Below, one piece after another: positions 28,076-37,833 of a stretch of 64,000 bases of DNA. Position numbers and translations under genes: made by a program. This DNA comes from Leptospira sp. WS58.C1 (lineage in GTDB: Bacteria; Spirochaetota; Leptospiria; Leptospirales; Leptospiraceae): assembly GCF_040833995.1 (NCBI RefSeq), contig NZ_CP162137.1:1960001-2024000 (forward strand), given 5' to 3'. The notes under the pieces were generated by a model. The model made no database searches. It was not told the origin of the DNA and was given only the letters and a program-made list of their open reading frames with translations. Within the stretch, counting starts at the first letter, position 1; every line of letters starts with the position of its first letter.

Positions 28076-29461
28076 TCAATCTGAAATTTTGGTTTTGGCA
28101 AATAGAAGTGTAAAGGTCGCACCTTGTCCCGGTTTACTTTCCAAACTGATCTTGGCTCCGAGTAGTTCCACTAGTCTATGAACTGCATAGAGACCTACAC
28201 CTGTAGAAGGTTCGTTCCCGGTAGGTTTGGCGGAAAGACGAGTGAACCTGGAGAACAAAAGTTTTTTATCCTCGTCCGTGAATCCCTTTCCTTCATCTCT
28301 GATTTGGATCTGAACAAAGTCACCATTATCTTTTAACAGTTTAGAATGAATGAATATGGAACCGCCAATGGGAGAATATTTCACAGCATTCGAGACCAAA
28401 TTATCCAAGATACTCGCGACCGCTTTTCTATCGGAACGGATTTTTAGGTCTTCTTTCTCGAACTGCGTGTGGAACCGGATCCGTTTTAAGGAAGCCTGGT
28501 AATCGAAGTTCTGGATCGTAGATCTTATATAAGAATTAATATTCAAAATATTATCATCTATTTTTATATTTTCGAAACCGGAAGCTGCAATCCCGACAAG
28601 ATCATCGATATGACCTAATATTTTCCGAGAAGAACTTTCTATATCCGTAAGGATCTCTTTTTTTTCCTTCTCCGAAAACGATTTTAGATTTTTGCGCAGG
28701 ATCGTACTGATGCTCATGATACCGGAAAGTGGACTTTTCAGATCATGGACTGCGATACTGATCATATCACTTTTATTCGTATCTTCTTCCCGTAATCTTT
28801 CATTCAAACGAATGATTCTCTGGGTTTTCAAATAGGTATTCGCCAAAGTTAAGAAAGACACACGATCGAAAATAAGGATCAAAAATAGCGTTACCAAAGG
28901 GTTTTGCAGAAGTACAGGCTCCCTATTCCCGCTGTAATAGATAAAAATATATAAGATCGCAAAATTGACGGCATACACGAAATACTTTGTTTGGTCCGGG
29001 AATCTAAACATGATTGCCACGCTGAACATGGCAGCGGAGAAAAGTGAGATCTCAGGAAGCCTAGGAAAAACCACGACTGTGATACAGGTCCCGGTTAGGG
29101 AAAGAAGAAATACTCCAATCCTACAAAGTAGTTTGATCCGATCCAAATCTGCCCTATGCAGACGACCCGAATTTAAAAGGACGTTCATTGTCAGAAACAC
29201 GAAATAAAATACCAGATCGAATAGAACGAAAGAATTGTCCTTTGCATCCGAAAACGCATCTACCAGATCATACAACGCAAAGGGAAGAATGATGATAGGC
29301 AGAATGAGATAAACGTATCTGAGTACGATTAAAATTTCCAGGTATGCGTTTCGGGTAAAGATCGGAGCAAAATTTACGGAAGAAAGTATCTTTGCCTTTC
29401 TATACTGTCTGAGTGCAAAACGATAATTGAGCCCGAAAAAAAACCGAAATAGCGCCTGCAT
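28076..29461 (-). CDS. Membrane histidine kinase with multi-spanning sensor
   Basis: 461 residues. About six membrane segments fill residues 40-205 with only short loops, so there is no large extracytoplasmic sensor; the signal may be within the membrane. The kinase core has the H box with H239 in ISIAVHDLKSP, the N box ILDNLVSNAVKYSP, the G1 box RDEGKGF and the G2 box STGVGLYAV. The response regulator just downstream is its likely partner. Confidence 0.94.
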   Translation of the reverse strand: MQALFRFFFGLNYRFALRQYRKAKILSSVNFAPIFTRNAYLEILIVLRYVYLILPIIILPFALYDLVDAFSDAKDNSFVLFDLVFYFVFLTMNVLLNSGRLHRADLDRIKLLCRIGVFLLSLTGTCITVVVFPRLPEISLFSAAMFSVAIMFRFPDQTKYFVYAVNFAILYIFIYYSGNREPVLLQNPLVTLFLILIFDRVSFLTLANTYLKTQRIIRLNERLREEDTNKSDMISIAVHDLKSPLSGIMSISTILRKNLKSFSEKEKKEILTDIESSSRKILGHIDDLVGIAASGFENIKIDDNILNINSYIRSTIQNFDYQASLKRIRFHTQFEKEDLKIRSDRKAVASILDNLVSNAVKYSPIGGSIFIHSKLLKDNGDFVQIQIRDEGKGFTDEDKKLLFSRFTRLSAKPTGNEPSTGVGLYAVHRLVELLGAKISLESKPGQGATFTLLFAKTKISD

Positions 29462-29794
29462 AATCCCAGATTGGATCTTTTTCCTTTTTAAAAAACTCCC
29501 TTTTTTGCTTGGTCATTCGATTTAAGAAAACAAGTGAAAAAACTTTGTCAAAAAGATGAACAAGAAAAGCCATAAATTCCAGAAAAAAGAATGAACTCTT
29601 CTCCAAGAATACAAGCAATTATCATAGTACTGCGTGTTCTAGTTTATAATTTTATGACTTAAGTACCGATTTCTATTCTACTTTTGCTTTGCAAAAAATC
29701 CTAGAGCATGTTTCCAATTATTTATAATATTTTTCTAATAAATCATTACAAAGAATTTGCATAACGGAGCGAAATGTAATATACTGTTCGGCCG
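29462..29794. other. Divergent intergenic region, kinase versus module 2
   Basis: 333 AT-rich bases between the kinase start (minus) and the second module (plus). Both promoters should lie here. The short hairpin TTTTGCTTTGCAAAA lies near 29684-29698. I found no open frame that stands out and no repeat shared with the region before module 1. Confidence 0.45.
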
Positions 29795-30340
29795 ATGCCA
29801 TCTAAGAAAAACGCATTACTGATCTCTTCCGCTTTTATTATAGTCGTTCTTATATTTATTTTTACTAAAAGCCAGACCGGAGCGACCCAATCCTCTTCCA
29901 AAAATGTTTTCTCGGAAGGGTTCTCTATGTTCTCCGGATTTATCGGTTTGGGAACTTCTTCTTCTCCTTATAACGAAGATAACGCGGTCGTATCTGCTTC
30001 TCTATTAAAGAGTGAAACTCCCGATAATCTATATTGGGTGGCCGTTGCTACTCCCCAAGACGCTGGAGAAAAAAAAGCACAGGAAGAACTTTTAGAACAT
30101 TGGGCCACATTGTACGGAAAAATATACTCCGGAAAAGCGACCCGTAAAGAAATCGATGAATATTATACCTCCCAGATAAAACTCCAGGAGGACCAACTGG
30201 AACTATTGCGCTTAATGGAAGAAAGATATCCGGAGCGCCTTGATGATGAAAAACGCAGAATGATCCTTGCCGGTAAAGAACTATACGGCACAAAGCTGAA
30301 AAACGTAACCGAAGAATACAAAAGACAAATAAACAAGTAA
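29795..30340 (+). CDS. Small membrane-anchored protein, module copy 2
   Basis: 181 residues, paralogue of the 24439 gene. The membrane segment (about 6-24) and linker (SSKNVFSEGFSMFSGFIGLG) are similar in design, and the helical domain is highly conserved (ETPDNLYWVAVATPQDA, LYGKIYSGKATRKEI, QIKLQEDQLELL, ERYPERLDDEKRRMILAGKELYG). Conservation of the domain with divergence of the N-terminus indicates that the domain is under selection. It is 16 bases before the second hydrolase gene, with GGGAGA as its likely ribosome site. Confidence 0.82.
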   Translation: MPSKKNALLISSAFIIVVLIFIFTKSQTGATQSSSKNVFSEGFSMFSGFIGLGTSSSPYNEDNAVVSASLLKSETPDNLYWVAVATPQDAGEKKAQEELLEHWATLYGKIYSGKATRKEIDEYYTSQIKLQEDQLELLRLMEERYPERLDDEKRRMILAGKELYGTKLKNVTEEYKRQINK

Positions 30341-30356
30341 GTAGGGAGAGATACGT

Positions 30357-32579
30357 ATGAAAAGTCGGTCTTTTTTACGAGGGCCTGCGTTAGGCGTCGT
30401 ATTCCTGGCTGTTTTTGCTACGAGTACGTCCGTTTTCGGCGATCCATATTGGGGAACATTTAAAAAGGATGGATGCAAATCCATTTTTCCGGGCAAACGC
30501 CAGTATTCCGCGATCCTTTACGGGATCCCATCAGGACAGAGTTGGGAAACAACCTGTGCGAATATGGGGGCGACCATTCTTGGCCAAACATTTACCAAAC
30601 CTTCTCGTTGCGTAAATACGGGATTCAATATGTGGGGAGAATTCGATCTGATCGACGATTCTTGCGAAGCGAACTGGGCTGCACCGGACGAAGGCGGAAT
30701 CTATAACTATACTCACAAGAATGACGGTTGTCAATCTTCCGGTACTTACGCAGGCAAAAGAAAGTATTCATCACGTTTATGGAATATAGTCGGTGTGAGT
30801 TGGGAAGAAGCCTGCTCTAAAATGCCGATTACCATCGCAGGGAAAACTTATACAACTCCTCATCGTTGTGTAAACACCGGGGGTGCCACAGGAATGTGGG
30901 GTGAATGGTATGTTGCGGATTCTAGTTGTGAAACTGCTCCACAAGCTTATTCCAGAGGAGCGAACGATTCTCTCAAGAGAACCGGAACTCTGTCGGGCTA
31001 CGTAGATCTTCATACTCACCCAATGGCACATTTAGGTTTTGGAGGAGTGATCTTCCACGGCTCTCCATTCGGAGCACCTGCAACCGCACTAGCGGATTGC
31101 CCAAGCGTTTCCGACGAAGGACATTCGGCCGGACACTCTAGGGTAGAGGCTATCGTAAAAGACGATATTATCGGAGCTTTACTAGGAACGGTTCGTCACG
31201 ATAACCGAGGTTATAGCAGTTTCCCATATTGGCCGGCTAATAATAGTTACACTCACCAAACCATGTATTATGAATGGATCAAACGCGCTTATGAAGGCGG
31301 GATGAGAGCCATGGTAGTACTCGCAGTAAACGGCGACTATATGTTCGGAGCAACGGATAACGGACTCCCGGACATCATCAAAGGGATAGCGATCGCTACC
31401 GATCCGGTCTATGACTTGAACGATATGAACACCTTGCGCCGCCAGACCCAAGCTGTGTACGATATGCAAGCTTGGATCGATGAACAAAGTGGTGGTCCAG
31501 GACAAGGTTGGTTCCGTATCGTAAAAACCCCAGCGGAAGCGCAAACTGTGATCTCCGGCGGTAAACTCGCCGTGGTCTTAGGTGCAGAAGTAGATTATCT
31601 GGTAGATTGTACCGGAAGCAACTGTAACGATTCCATGATCACACAAGGTGTTCAGGAACTTTACGATCTCGGACTACGTTATGTGTTCCCGATCCACTTG
31701 AAAACAAACGGATTTGGCGGGGCGGGACTATATAATATCTTGGGAAGCGGGACAAAGTATGACTGTAAACATTACGGTCAAGATTGTAATACTGCTGGTC
31801 TAACCACTTACGGACAAAGGATACTCAGAGAGTTGATGAAAAAAGGAATGATCATCGACGTGGGTCATATGTCCGCAAAATCCTTGGATGGAGCTCTTAC
31901 CTTTGCCGAGCAACAGTCTTATCCCGGTATCGTAACGGGTCACACCGGTGTATACGATATGGCAAATAAGGGAAATCGACATGAGGCCAACCCGACAGGA
32001 GCAGCACTCAAACGTATCAGTACCTTGGGTGGTATGATCGGGCTAATTGTAGGACAAGGAAACCTGGAAGAGGTCAGTGAGTGGAGACAGAATAGCGACG
32101 GTTCTTATATCGCACACGCTTGCGGGGGAACTAGCCAGACATTCGCTCAGTCCTACCAATATCTCAAAAATCTAATAGGTGATCCTTCTTATGACGGTCG
32201 GATCGCTATCGGAACAGATTTTAACGGATTTGCTCATATGCCTGGCCCTCGTTATGGGACCCGTGCTTGCCCTGGCGGAACCTCCGTCATTGCACAACCG
32301 GAGGCTTCCAAAGTAGGATATCCATTCTCTCCGGATTCTTCCCTTAGATTAGCGGCAACTCTTGCTGCGAATCCTTCTATGGGAAAATACTCCTTCGGGA
32401 ATCGTACATTCGACTTCAATACAGAAGGTGCTTCCCATATAGGGCTTATGCCTGACTTCTTTGAAGACTTGAGACAACAGGGCTTAAAACGTTCCGATCT
32501 GGAACCTGTCTATAGATCCGCCGACTTCTTCACTACTATGTGGCAGAATGCGGTCAATAGGAGCGGAAGTATCCAGTAA
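30357..32579 (+). CDS. Secreted M19-type metallohydrolase with Cys4 repeats, copy 2
   Basis: 740 residues, aligned over the whole length with the 25005 protein and mostly identical. It has a signal peptide, two four-cysteine repeats and the same catalytic landmarks (DLHTHP, VLGAEVDYL, IIDVGHMSAKS, VTGHTGVYD, GTDFNGF). Differences are scattered, many conservative, and the frame is intact, so both copies are probably functional. Possible roles are the same as for copy 1; differences in the linker between repeats (SATDDGGGYNW versus AAPDEGGIYNY) are small. Confidence 0.85.
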   Translation: MKSRSFLRGPALGVVFLAVFATSTSVFGDPYWGTFKKDGCKSIFPGKRQYSAILYGIPSGQSWETTCANMGATILGQTFTKPSRCVNTGFNMWGEFDLIDDSCEANWAAPDEGGIYNYTHKNDGCQSSGTYAGKRKYSSRLWNIVGVSWEEACSKMPITIAGKTYTTPHRCVNTGGATGMWGEWYVADSSCETAPQAYSRGANDSLKRTGTLSGYVDLHTHPMAHLGFGGVIFHGSPFGAPATALADCPSVSDEGHSAGHSRVEAIVKDDIIGALLGTVRHDNRGYSSFPYWPANNSYTHQTMYYEWIKRAYEGGMRAMVVLAVNGDYMFGATDNGLPDIIKGIAIATDPVYDLNDMNTLRRQTQAVYDMQAWIDEQSGGPGQGWFRIVKTPAEAQTVISGGKLAVVLGAEVDYLVDCTGSNCNDSMITQGVQELYDLGLRYVFPIHLKTNGFGGAGLYNILGSGTKYDCKHYGQDCNTAGLTTYGQRILRELMKKGMIIDVGHMSAKSLDGALTFAEQQSYPGIVTGHTGVYDMANKGNRHEANPTGAALKRISTLGGMIGLIVGQGNLEEVSEWRQNSDGSYIAHACGGTSQTFAQSYQYLKNLIGDPSYDGRIAIGTDFNGFAHMPGPRYGTRACPGGTSVIAQPEASKVGYPFSPDSSLRLAATLAANPSMGKYSFGNRTFDFNTEGASHIGLMPDFFEDLRQQGLKRSDLEPVYRSADFFTTMWQNAVNRSGSIQ

Positions 32580-32585
32580 TTAAAG

Positions 32586-32614
32586 AAAGGCCCGCCACCA
32601 AAGCGGGCCTTTTT
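32586..32614 (+). terminator. Rho-independent terminator of module 2
   Basis: AAGGCCCGC pairs with GCGGGCCTT around CACCAAA, followed by T. The stem core is the same as in the terminator of module 1, as expected for a duplicated unit. Confidence 0.9.
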
Positions 32615-32698
32615 GTATCTCTAGGTCCAAAATAAAAAGTTGGGTCTTTGGAACGAATAAAGAAGAATAGGTTCTAAGATACGAAGAGTTTATTTTTC

Positions 32699-33178
32699 AT
32701 GCGGTTATTATTGGGTCCAAAAACTCTATTTTTTTCCTTCTTCCTCGTCTTTATTGTAGCTTGTTCCAATGGAGACACGGATTCCACAGATGATACTGCT
32801 GCAAGCCTTTTGTATTCCGCTTATGGAGCCAGTTTTACTCCTGTACCTATCGGCGGTTGTGCGGATTCCGCGGTCCCTTCTATCGTTACGGGAGGGTCGA
32901 ATACTTTCTCCGGGGCCAGTTATTACTATTATTTCTATTCTTTTACCGGAAACGGCGCAACAAATACCTTCAACGTTAGTTTTACAAGTGGGGAAGCCGA
33001 TCTATGGATCGGTGCGGAGAATGCTGTACTAATCCCAACGGATTTTAGTCAGGTAGAAGTTAGAAGTGAAAATATCGGAACCGAATCGTATTCCGCATTA
33101 AGTACCACAAACGGTTCTACCCGTTGTTTGGTCATTCCAGTCACGGATGCTGGGACAATTACTTTGTCCGTTCAATGA
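32699..33178 (+). CDS. Putative lipoprotein with PPC-like beta domain
   Basis: 159 residues. The signal peptide ends in FIVAC, an acceptable lipobox, so Cys22 is probably lipidated. The mature region starts with an acidic linker (SNGDTDSTDD) and continues as a beta-rich domain (YYYYFYSFTG, TFNVSFTSGEADLWIGAENA, CLVIPVTDAGTITLSV) that resembles the layout of pre-peptidase C-terminal domains. Similarity is weak, so function is unknown. It stands alone. Confidence 0.75.
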   Translation: MRLLLGPKTLFFSFFLVFIVACSNGDTDSTDDTAASLLYSAYGASFTPVPIGGCADSAVPSIVTGGSNTFSGASYYYYFYSFTGNGATNTFNVSFTSGEADLWIGAENAVLIPTDFSQVEVRSENIGTESYSALSTTNGSTRCLVIPVTDAGTITLSVQ

Positions 33179-33264
33179 ATTTGGGATCACAGTTTAATAA
33201 ATAATTGACAATCGCTTTTGCAGCCTTATCTTTCCGTTCCCAGATCCATTAAGGAGCAAAACGG

Positions 33265-33882
33265 ATGTCGACAGGCGAACCACTAAGTATAGTAGGTATC
33301 ATTAAAAACAGCATTGAATTGGGCTTAAAAAACTTCATACCCCTATTTATTGCGTTTATTCTTTGGGTATTAACGGTTTGGATACCGTATTTGAACGTTG
33401 GAACATCGATCGGATTATTTGTCCTAATCCCGATCAAAATAGGAAAAGGAGAGTCCTTTTCACCTATGGATATATTTAATAAAGAAAATAGAAAGTATAT
33501 AGGTGAATTTTTTCTAACCGTGGGTTTTGTGATGCTTGGTTTTTATGCCGGAATACTTTTCTTTATTATTCCTGCATTTGTAATCGGTGTGGCATGGGGA
33601 CAAGCTACTTTTCTACTTTTCGATAAGGGTCTCGATCCGATCCAAGCGATCAAAAAGAGCAATGAGATCACTTACGGTAAAAAATGGATTATCTTCTTAG
33701 GTTCATTAGCATTGGTGATCTGCTTAATTATAGCGGCTTTCATTCTTGGTTTTATCTCTGGACTTATAAGCCAATACTTAACGTATTTAATACTTTTCGT
33801 GATCTATGTAACCTTCTTTCCGATCGTTATTGCGTCTCACGGATACATTTATAATACTCTTATCAAAGAAGCAGGATTATAA
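33265..33882 (+). CDS. Integral membrane protein of unknown function
   Basis: 205 residues with about five membrane segments (22-40, 44-60, 86-112, 145-170, 175-195). The conserved-looking stretch ATFLLFDKGLDPIQAIKKSNEITYGKKW between segments is typical of a family of small membrane proteins related to the glycerophosphodiesterase membrane domain, where A..L..S.....G. motifs are common. No catalytic residue is evident. AAGGAG lies 10 bases before the ATG. Confidence 0.7.
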   Translation: MSTGEPLSIVGIIKNSIELGLKNFIPLFIAFILWVLTVWIPYLNVGTSIGLFVLIPIKIGKGESFSPMDIFNKENRKYIGEFFLTVGFVMLGFYAGILFFIIPAFVIGVAWGQATFLLFDKGLDPIQAIKKSNEITYGKKWIIFLGSLALVICLIIAAFILGFISGLISQYLTYLILFVIYVTFFPIVIASHGYIYNTLIKEAGL

Positions 33883-33888
33883 TTCATA

Positions 33889-33922
33889 CAAAAAAGGCGC
33901 CGAACTTAGGCGCCTTTTTTTC
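33889..33922. terminator. Bidirectional terminator, membrane protein versus xseB
   Basis: AAAAAGGCGCC pairs with GGCGCCTTTTTT around a 7-base loop. It separates two convergent genes and has A and T runs on the correct sides for both. Confidence 0.9.
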
Positions 33923-33942
33923 TTATAAAAAATTCCAAGATC

Positions 33943-34230
33943 TTAAAACAATTCATCATCGTCCGACGGAGGAGACGCCGCTCTGGAAGAAGATTCCGAT
34001 TTAGGACTTGCGGTCTTTTTTTGGGTTTCTCCGCTTCCCGATTTGGAAAGATATTCTATTTTTCCTTCCGCTTCCGCGAGAATGGCCTGGCAAAGGATCT
34101 TAAGTTCCATTCCTCTTTCATAAGATTTGATGGATTCTTCCAGGGTCAATTGTCCTCTTTCCAAATTCTCCGCAATCTGCTCTAATTCGGTTAGGGCCTG
34201 TTCAAAACTGATTTCCGTTTTTTTGCTCAT
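33943..34230 (-). CDS. xseB: Exodeoxyribonuclease VII small subunit
   Basis: 95 residues. XseB binds XseA to form exonuclease VII, which degrades single-stranded DNA. The family helix pair is clear ([44 protein letters not shown]). A charged, Ser/Pro-rich tail of about 35 residues follows. The ATG overlaps the xseA stop. Confidence 0.95.
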   Translation of the reverse strand: MSKKTEISFEQALTELEQIAENLERGQLTLEESIKSYERGMELKILCQAILAEAEGKIEYLSKSGSGETQKKTASPKSESSSRAASPPSDDDELF

Positions 34231-35504
34231 TGTATTTCACCTTGGTAAGAAACCCGAATCCTACCTTCCGCCAATATGACCTCTAGTTCTTCCTCTTTCT
34301 CCAATTGAACCGGAGATGTAACGACTTTTTTTCCTTTCTTACGAACCACGGAATATCCTCTTTTTAAGGTTCCCAAAGGAGAAAATCCATCCAGCTTTCC
34401 GGATAATAGTTGGAACTCCTTCTTCTTTCTTTCCAACTGGGATTTAAAGGAAGTAAGAAGTCCATTCGATACCGGACTAAATTTATTCTGGGCGCCCATC
34501 AAATAGTTTTTTCCCAATAGATGGATCCTGGAATTGATCTCATCCAATTGAAGGATTCGATCGTTCAGCATGGATCTAGGATCTAAAAATGCCTTTTTAT
34601 TCGTAAGTATTCGAAGCTTTTCTTTCAAATTGCCCGCCTGATTTTTTAAAGCGGTTTTGAGTCGAACTTCGAATTCTGCAAGTCCCGACTCCACTAGTTC
34701 CATTTCGGGCACAGCCATTTCTGCAGCCGCTGTAGGGGTAGGTGCAAAATGGTCCGCTGCCAGATCGGAAAGAACGGAATCTATCTGGTGACCCACTGCG
34801 GAAATAATAGGAACTCTACTCCCGGCAAATGTAAGTACCACTTTTTCGTCGTTAAACGCCATTAAGTCTTCCGTACTTCCGCCGCCCCGACCTGCAATGA
34901 TCAAATCCACATCCCACTTAGGATCGTTTAAAAGATTGATCGCGGAAATTATGGACTCAGGTGCTCCGTCTCCTTGCACAAGACAAGGAGAGATTAGAAT
35001 ATCTATATTAGGAAATCTTTGTTTAGATATACGGATAATATCTTCGATTGCCGCCCCAGTCGGGGAGGTAGCCACTCCGATCCTCCAAGGAAATGCGGGA
35101 AGTTTTCGTTTTCTTTCCGGATCGAATACACCCTGGGCGGCGAGTTTTCTTTTTAATTCTTCTATCTGGAGGAGAAGATCGCCTTGACCCAATTCTTCTA
35201 CTTTAGAAATATTTAAATTATACTGACCCCTAGGTTCGTAAACGGAAATCCCTCCGAACGCTTTTATCTCCATTCCGTTCTCTAGAGGTTTCCCTTTATA
35301 TCTTCCGTTACTATAAGAAAAAAACGTGCAAGCGATCAGGGACTTAGCGTCTTTTAAGTTAAAATAAATATGACCTTGGTGGGACTTAGAATAATTTGAG
35401 ATCTCTCCTTGGATCCAGATATTTCGGAGAATATCCGGCCCCGTCAGAAGTTGTTTAACGATAGAATTAATCTCTGAAACTGAGTATGTTTTTGTTTCTT
35501 CCAT
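34227..35504 (-). CDS. xseA: Exodeoxyribonuclease VII large subunit
   Basis: 425 residues, normal length. The N-terminal OB fold ([24 protein letters not shown]) is followed by the catalytic core ([60 protein letters not shown]) and a C-terminal helical and beta segment ([15 protein letters not shown]). It is part of a four-gene minus-strand unit that begins with the 36623 gene. Confidence 0.96.
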   Translation of the reverse strand: MEETKTYSVSEINSIVKQLLTGPDILRNIWIQGEISNYSKSHQGHIYFNLKDAKSLIACTFFSYSNGRYKGKPLENGMEIKAFGGISVYEPRGQYNLNISKVEELGQGDLLLQIEELKRKLAAQGVFDPERKRKLPAFPWRIGVATSPTGAAIEDIIRISKQRFPNIDILISPCLVQGDGAPESIISAINLLNDPKWDVDLIIAGRGGGSTEDLMAFNDEKVVLTFAGSRVPIISAVGHQIDSVLSDLAADHFAPTPTAAAEMAVPEMELVESGLAEFEVRLKTALKNQAGNLKEKLRILTNKKAFLDPRSMLNDRILQLDEINSRIHLLGKNYLMGAQNKFSPVSNGLLTSFKSQLERKKKEFQLLSGKLDGFSPLGTLKRGYSVVRKKGKKVVTSPVQLEKEEELEVILAEGRIRVSYQGEIQ

Positions 35505-35510
35505 CAGAAA

Positions 35511-36626
35511 TTAACTGGCGAAAAAGTCTTTTCTATATAATTTCCAGAAATCCCAAAGGATCACAACCATAGTAACCGCAACCGGTCCAAGAACCAATCC
35601 CATGATCCCAAACTCTTGGATCCCTCCAATCAAGGACAAAAATATCAACAAAGGATGTATCCTAAGTTTTTTGTCTAGCATCTTAGGTTTTACAACATTT
35701 TCCAGAACGATATACAAGGTTAGACCCATTACCATAAATAAGCTAGCACCTATGATATTATTCTCTATGAACATTAAATAAAGTCCGATCGGCAACCAAA
35801 CCACCGAAGTTCCGATCACAGGGATCAAAGAGAAAAATGCCGCAAGACTCGCATATAAGAATGGGTTGGAAATTTTTGCGAATAAAAGAAGAATATAAAC
35901 GCCTGCACCTTGCATAATGGAGACAATTAGATTTCCTTTAAATACGGTCTGTACAGCCGAAGCGACCTTCCTTCCCACTTGTTCTTCCACCTCGGTGGAG
36001 AAAGGCAGATTGTCCAAAATGAATCTTTCGATCTTTCTTCCGTCTTGGTAAAAAAAGAACAAAAGTAAAAGTGAGAAGAATAGATTCATGATGATCCCGG
36101 CGGGAAGATCGATGGAACCTAGAATAAAAGAAGAAGCGTTACTTAAAACTGCATATAAACTATCCAAGTTTAGGATATCGATATAATTCTTAGCAAACTC
36201 TCCGTAAATTTCAGGAAGTTTTACCCAAAAAAAAGGATTATCCGTAAAAAGATCGGTGAGAATATTCAAGCTCATGATCGTATCTATGATCTTATCTTCC
36301 GAAAGAGAGATACGGATCTTAAATAGAATGGAGAGAGATTCTTCGATCAGAGTACGGATCATAAAATAAGAAGGTAAAATTACGATCATACAAACCGAGC
36401 CGATCATGATCCAAGGAGCCAATGGTTCGAACCTGGGACCTACTAATCTTCTTAATTGTTTGTATTGTTTTCGTGTGGCTAAGTATAAGATCAAAGCGAC
36501 AAGAGCGGAATAAAAATAGGGCCTTAAAACGACGAAAAGTAACATTCCAGTCCCTATGCAGAATATTCCGAGGACCAGATTAAAAAGTTTTCGGTTGGTT
36601 TCCTGTCCTTCTTTCGGGGACATCAA
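35511..36626 (-). CDS. AI-2E family transporter (PerM-like)
   Basis: 371 residues with about seven membrane segments. The family signature region is present (FFFYQDGRKIERFILDNLPFS, then VKGNLIVSIMQGAGVYILL-like and FSLIPVIGTSVVWLPIGLYL). Members range from autoinducer-2 exporters to sodium-proton antiporters, so the substrate is open. Six bases separate it from xseA; it overlaps the upstream gene by four bases. Confidence 0.9.
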   Translation of the reverse strand: MMSPKEGQETNRKLFNLVLGIFCIGTGMLLFVVLRPYFYSALVALILYLATRKQYKQLRRLVGPRFEPLAPWIMIGSVCMIVILPSYFMIRTLIEESLSILFKIRISLSEDKIIDTIMSLNILTDLFTDNPFFWVKLPEIYGEFAKNYIDILNLDSLYAVLSNASSFILGSIDLPAGIIMNLFFSLLLLFFFYQDGRKIERFILDNLPFSTEVEEQVGRKVASAVQTVFKGNLIVSIMQGAGVYILLLFAKISNPFLYASLAAFFSLIPVIGTSVVWLPIGLYLMFIENNIIGASLFMVMGLTLYIVLENVVKPKMLDKKLRIHPLLIFLSLIGGIQEFGIMGLVLGPVAVTMVVILWDFWKLYRKDFFAS

Positions 36627-37141
36627 AATCCTCCGTTCGTGGTTTTCTGGAATAATTTTACGATACTTCCTTTTTCGTCCGAATGGATGGTGATCGCTAA
36701 AATTTTATGCCGAAGAACATCCACCAAATATAAACTTTTCTCCTCCGATTTTTGACTCTGTAAAATTTTATGACCGAAACTGGAGATCAAATATTCGTAA
36801 TATCTCTCCATCGTAGTTTTTGGAAGAGTAGTTTTAAAAACTACAACTGCTTCCTTATTTTCCAGGAGACGATCCGCTTTCAATTCGGTAAAAAACAATA
36901 CTTCCGAATCGTCCGGAACAAAATTGCTCGGAATGGAAGAAGGGGCCTTGTAAGGTTTTTCTACGATAGTGAGTTGATTATGCCTAAAAATTTTAGGTCT
37001 GTCCCTGACCTTTTTGACCTTTACCGGGTCAGGACTCATCAAATCGGGTAATTTTGGTTCCTGAGAAAAAAGAGAAACATTCCCGATCAGTAAAAAGATC
37101 AGAACCGAACCGAGGACTTGCAAGAAACTACGGCCTTCCAC
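36623..37141 (-). CDS. Exported protein of unknown function
   Basis: 172 residues. The N-terminus is a cleavable-looking signal (SFLQVLGSVLIFLLIGNVSLFSQ). The rest is soluble and contains VLFFTELKADRLLENKEAVVVFKTTLPKTTMERYYEYLISSFGHKILQSQ, suggesting a compact alpha/beta domain of about 90 residues. I do not recognise the family. It starts the unit that contains the transporter and exonuclease VII. Confidence 0.75.
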   Translation of the reverse strand: MEGRSFLQVLGSVLIFLLIGNVSLFSQEPKLPDLMSPDPVKVKKVRDRPKIFRHNQLTIVEKPYKAPSSIPSNFVPDDSEVLFFTELKADRLLENKEAVVVFKTTLPKTTMERYYEYLISSFGHKILQSQKSEEKSLYLVDVLRHKILAITIHSDEKGSIVKLFQKTTNGGF

Positions 37142-37188
37142 GAAATTTAGTTGAATCTAACGCTTCCCCCTTGACAATCCTTTTCTAG

Positions 37189-37833
37189 ATGCAATTCGCC
37201 GGATTCGATTTTTATATCCAAACACTATTGGATTGGGTATCCGGTCTGCCAAGTGCCTTGGTCTGGTTTTTTTTCGCATTTTCCAATTTTACCGAAAACG
37301 TTTTCCCTCCTTGGCCGGGAGATACTGTCACTGCATTCGGAGGATTTTTACTCGCGAGAGGTGCCTTAAGTTTTTGGGAGTTGGTTTCAAGCACTTTGGT
37401 TGGAAACCTTGCAGGCGCCTGGGTCATGTATGCATTCGGCCACAAACTATTGGAATGGCTGAAGAATAAAAATTTCCCGTTCAAATCGGAACTCTACAAC
37501 GAAGAATCTATTCAAAAGACCTTGGATTGGTTTTCCAGGAATGGGGTAGTCGTAGTTCTCTTTTCCAGATTCTCCGCAGGAATTCGATTTTTTGTTTCTA
37601 TCGTAGCAGGGATGGTGGATATGAAACCGATTTGGTTTTTTTCCGCATTTACCTTAGCAGTTACGATATGGTGCGGGATACTGATCTATGGCGGATTTTA
37701 TTTAGGTTCTCATTGGGAGAAGGTGCTGGAATTTTTAGCTCTCTATAATAAAATTTTTACCACATTCTTCGTAACCGCGGTTCTTGGCTTTATCATCTAC
37801 AAAAAGGTTTTTGAAAAACGAAAACAAGCCTAG
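37189..37833 (+). CDS. DedA family membrane protein
   Basis: 214 residues with five to six membrane segments. The DedA motif is visible in NVFPPWPGDTVTAFGGFLLARGALSFWELV and in the later FSRFSAGIRFFVSIVAGMVDMKPIWF, which contains the conserved Arg pair. DedA proteins act in membrane lipid handling, with some shown to be undecaprenyl phosphate or phospholipid flippases. TTGACA lies just upstream (37171-37176), but too close to the start to be a clear -35 element. The stop overlaps the convergent gene. Confidence 0.9.
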   Translation: MQFAGFDFYIQTLLDWVSGLPSALVWFFFAFSNFTENVFPPWPGDTVTAFGGFLLARGALSFWELVSSTLVGNLAGAWVMYAFGHKLLEWLKNKNFPFKSELYNEESIQKTLDWFSRNGVVVVLFSRFSAGIRFFVSIVAGMVDMKPIWFFSAFTLAVTIWCGILIYGGFYLGSHWEKVLEFLALYNKIFTTFFVTAVLGFIIYKKVFEKRKQA

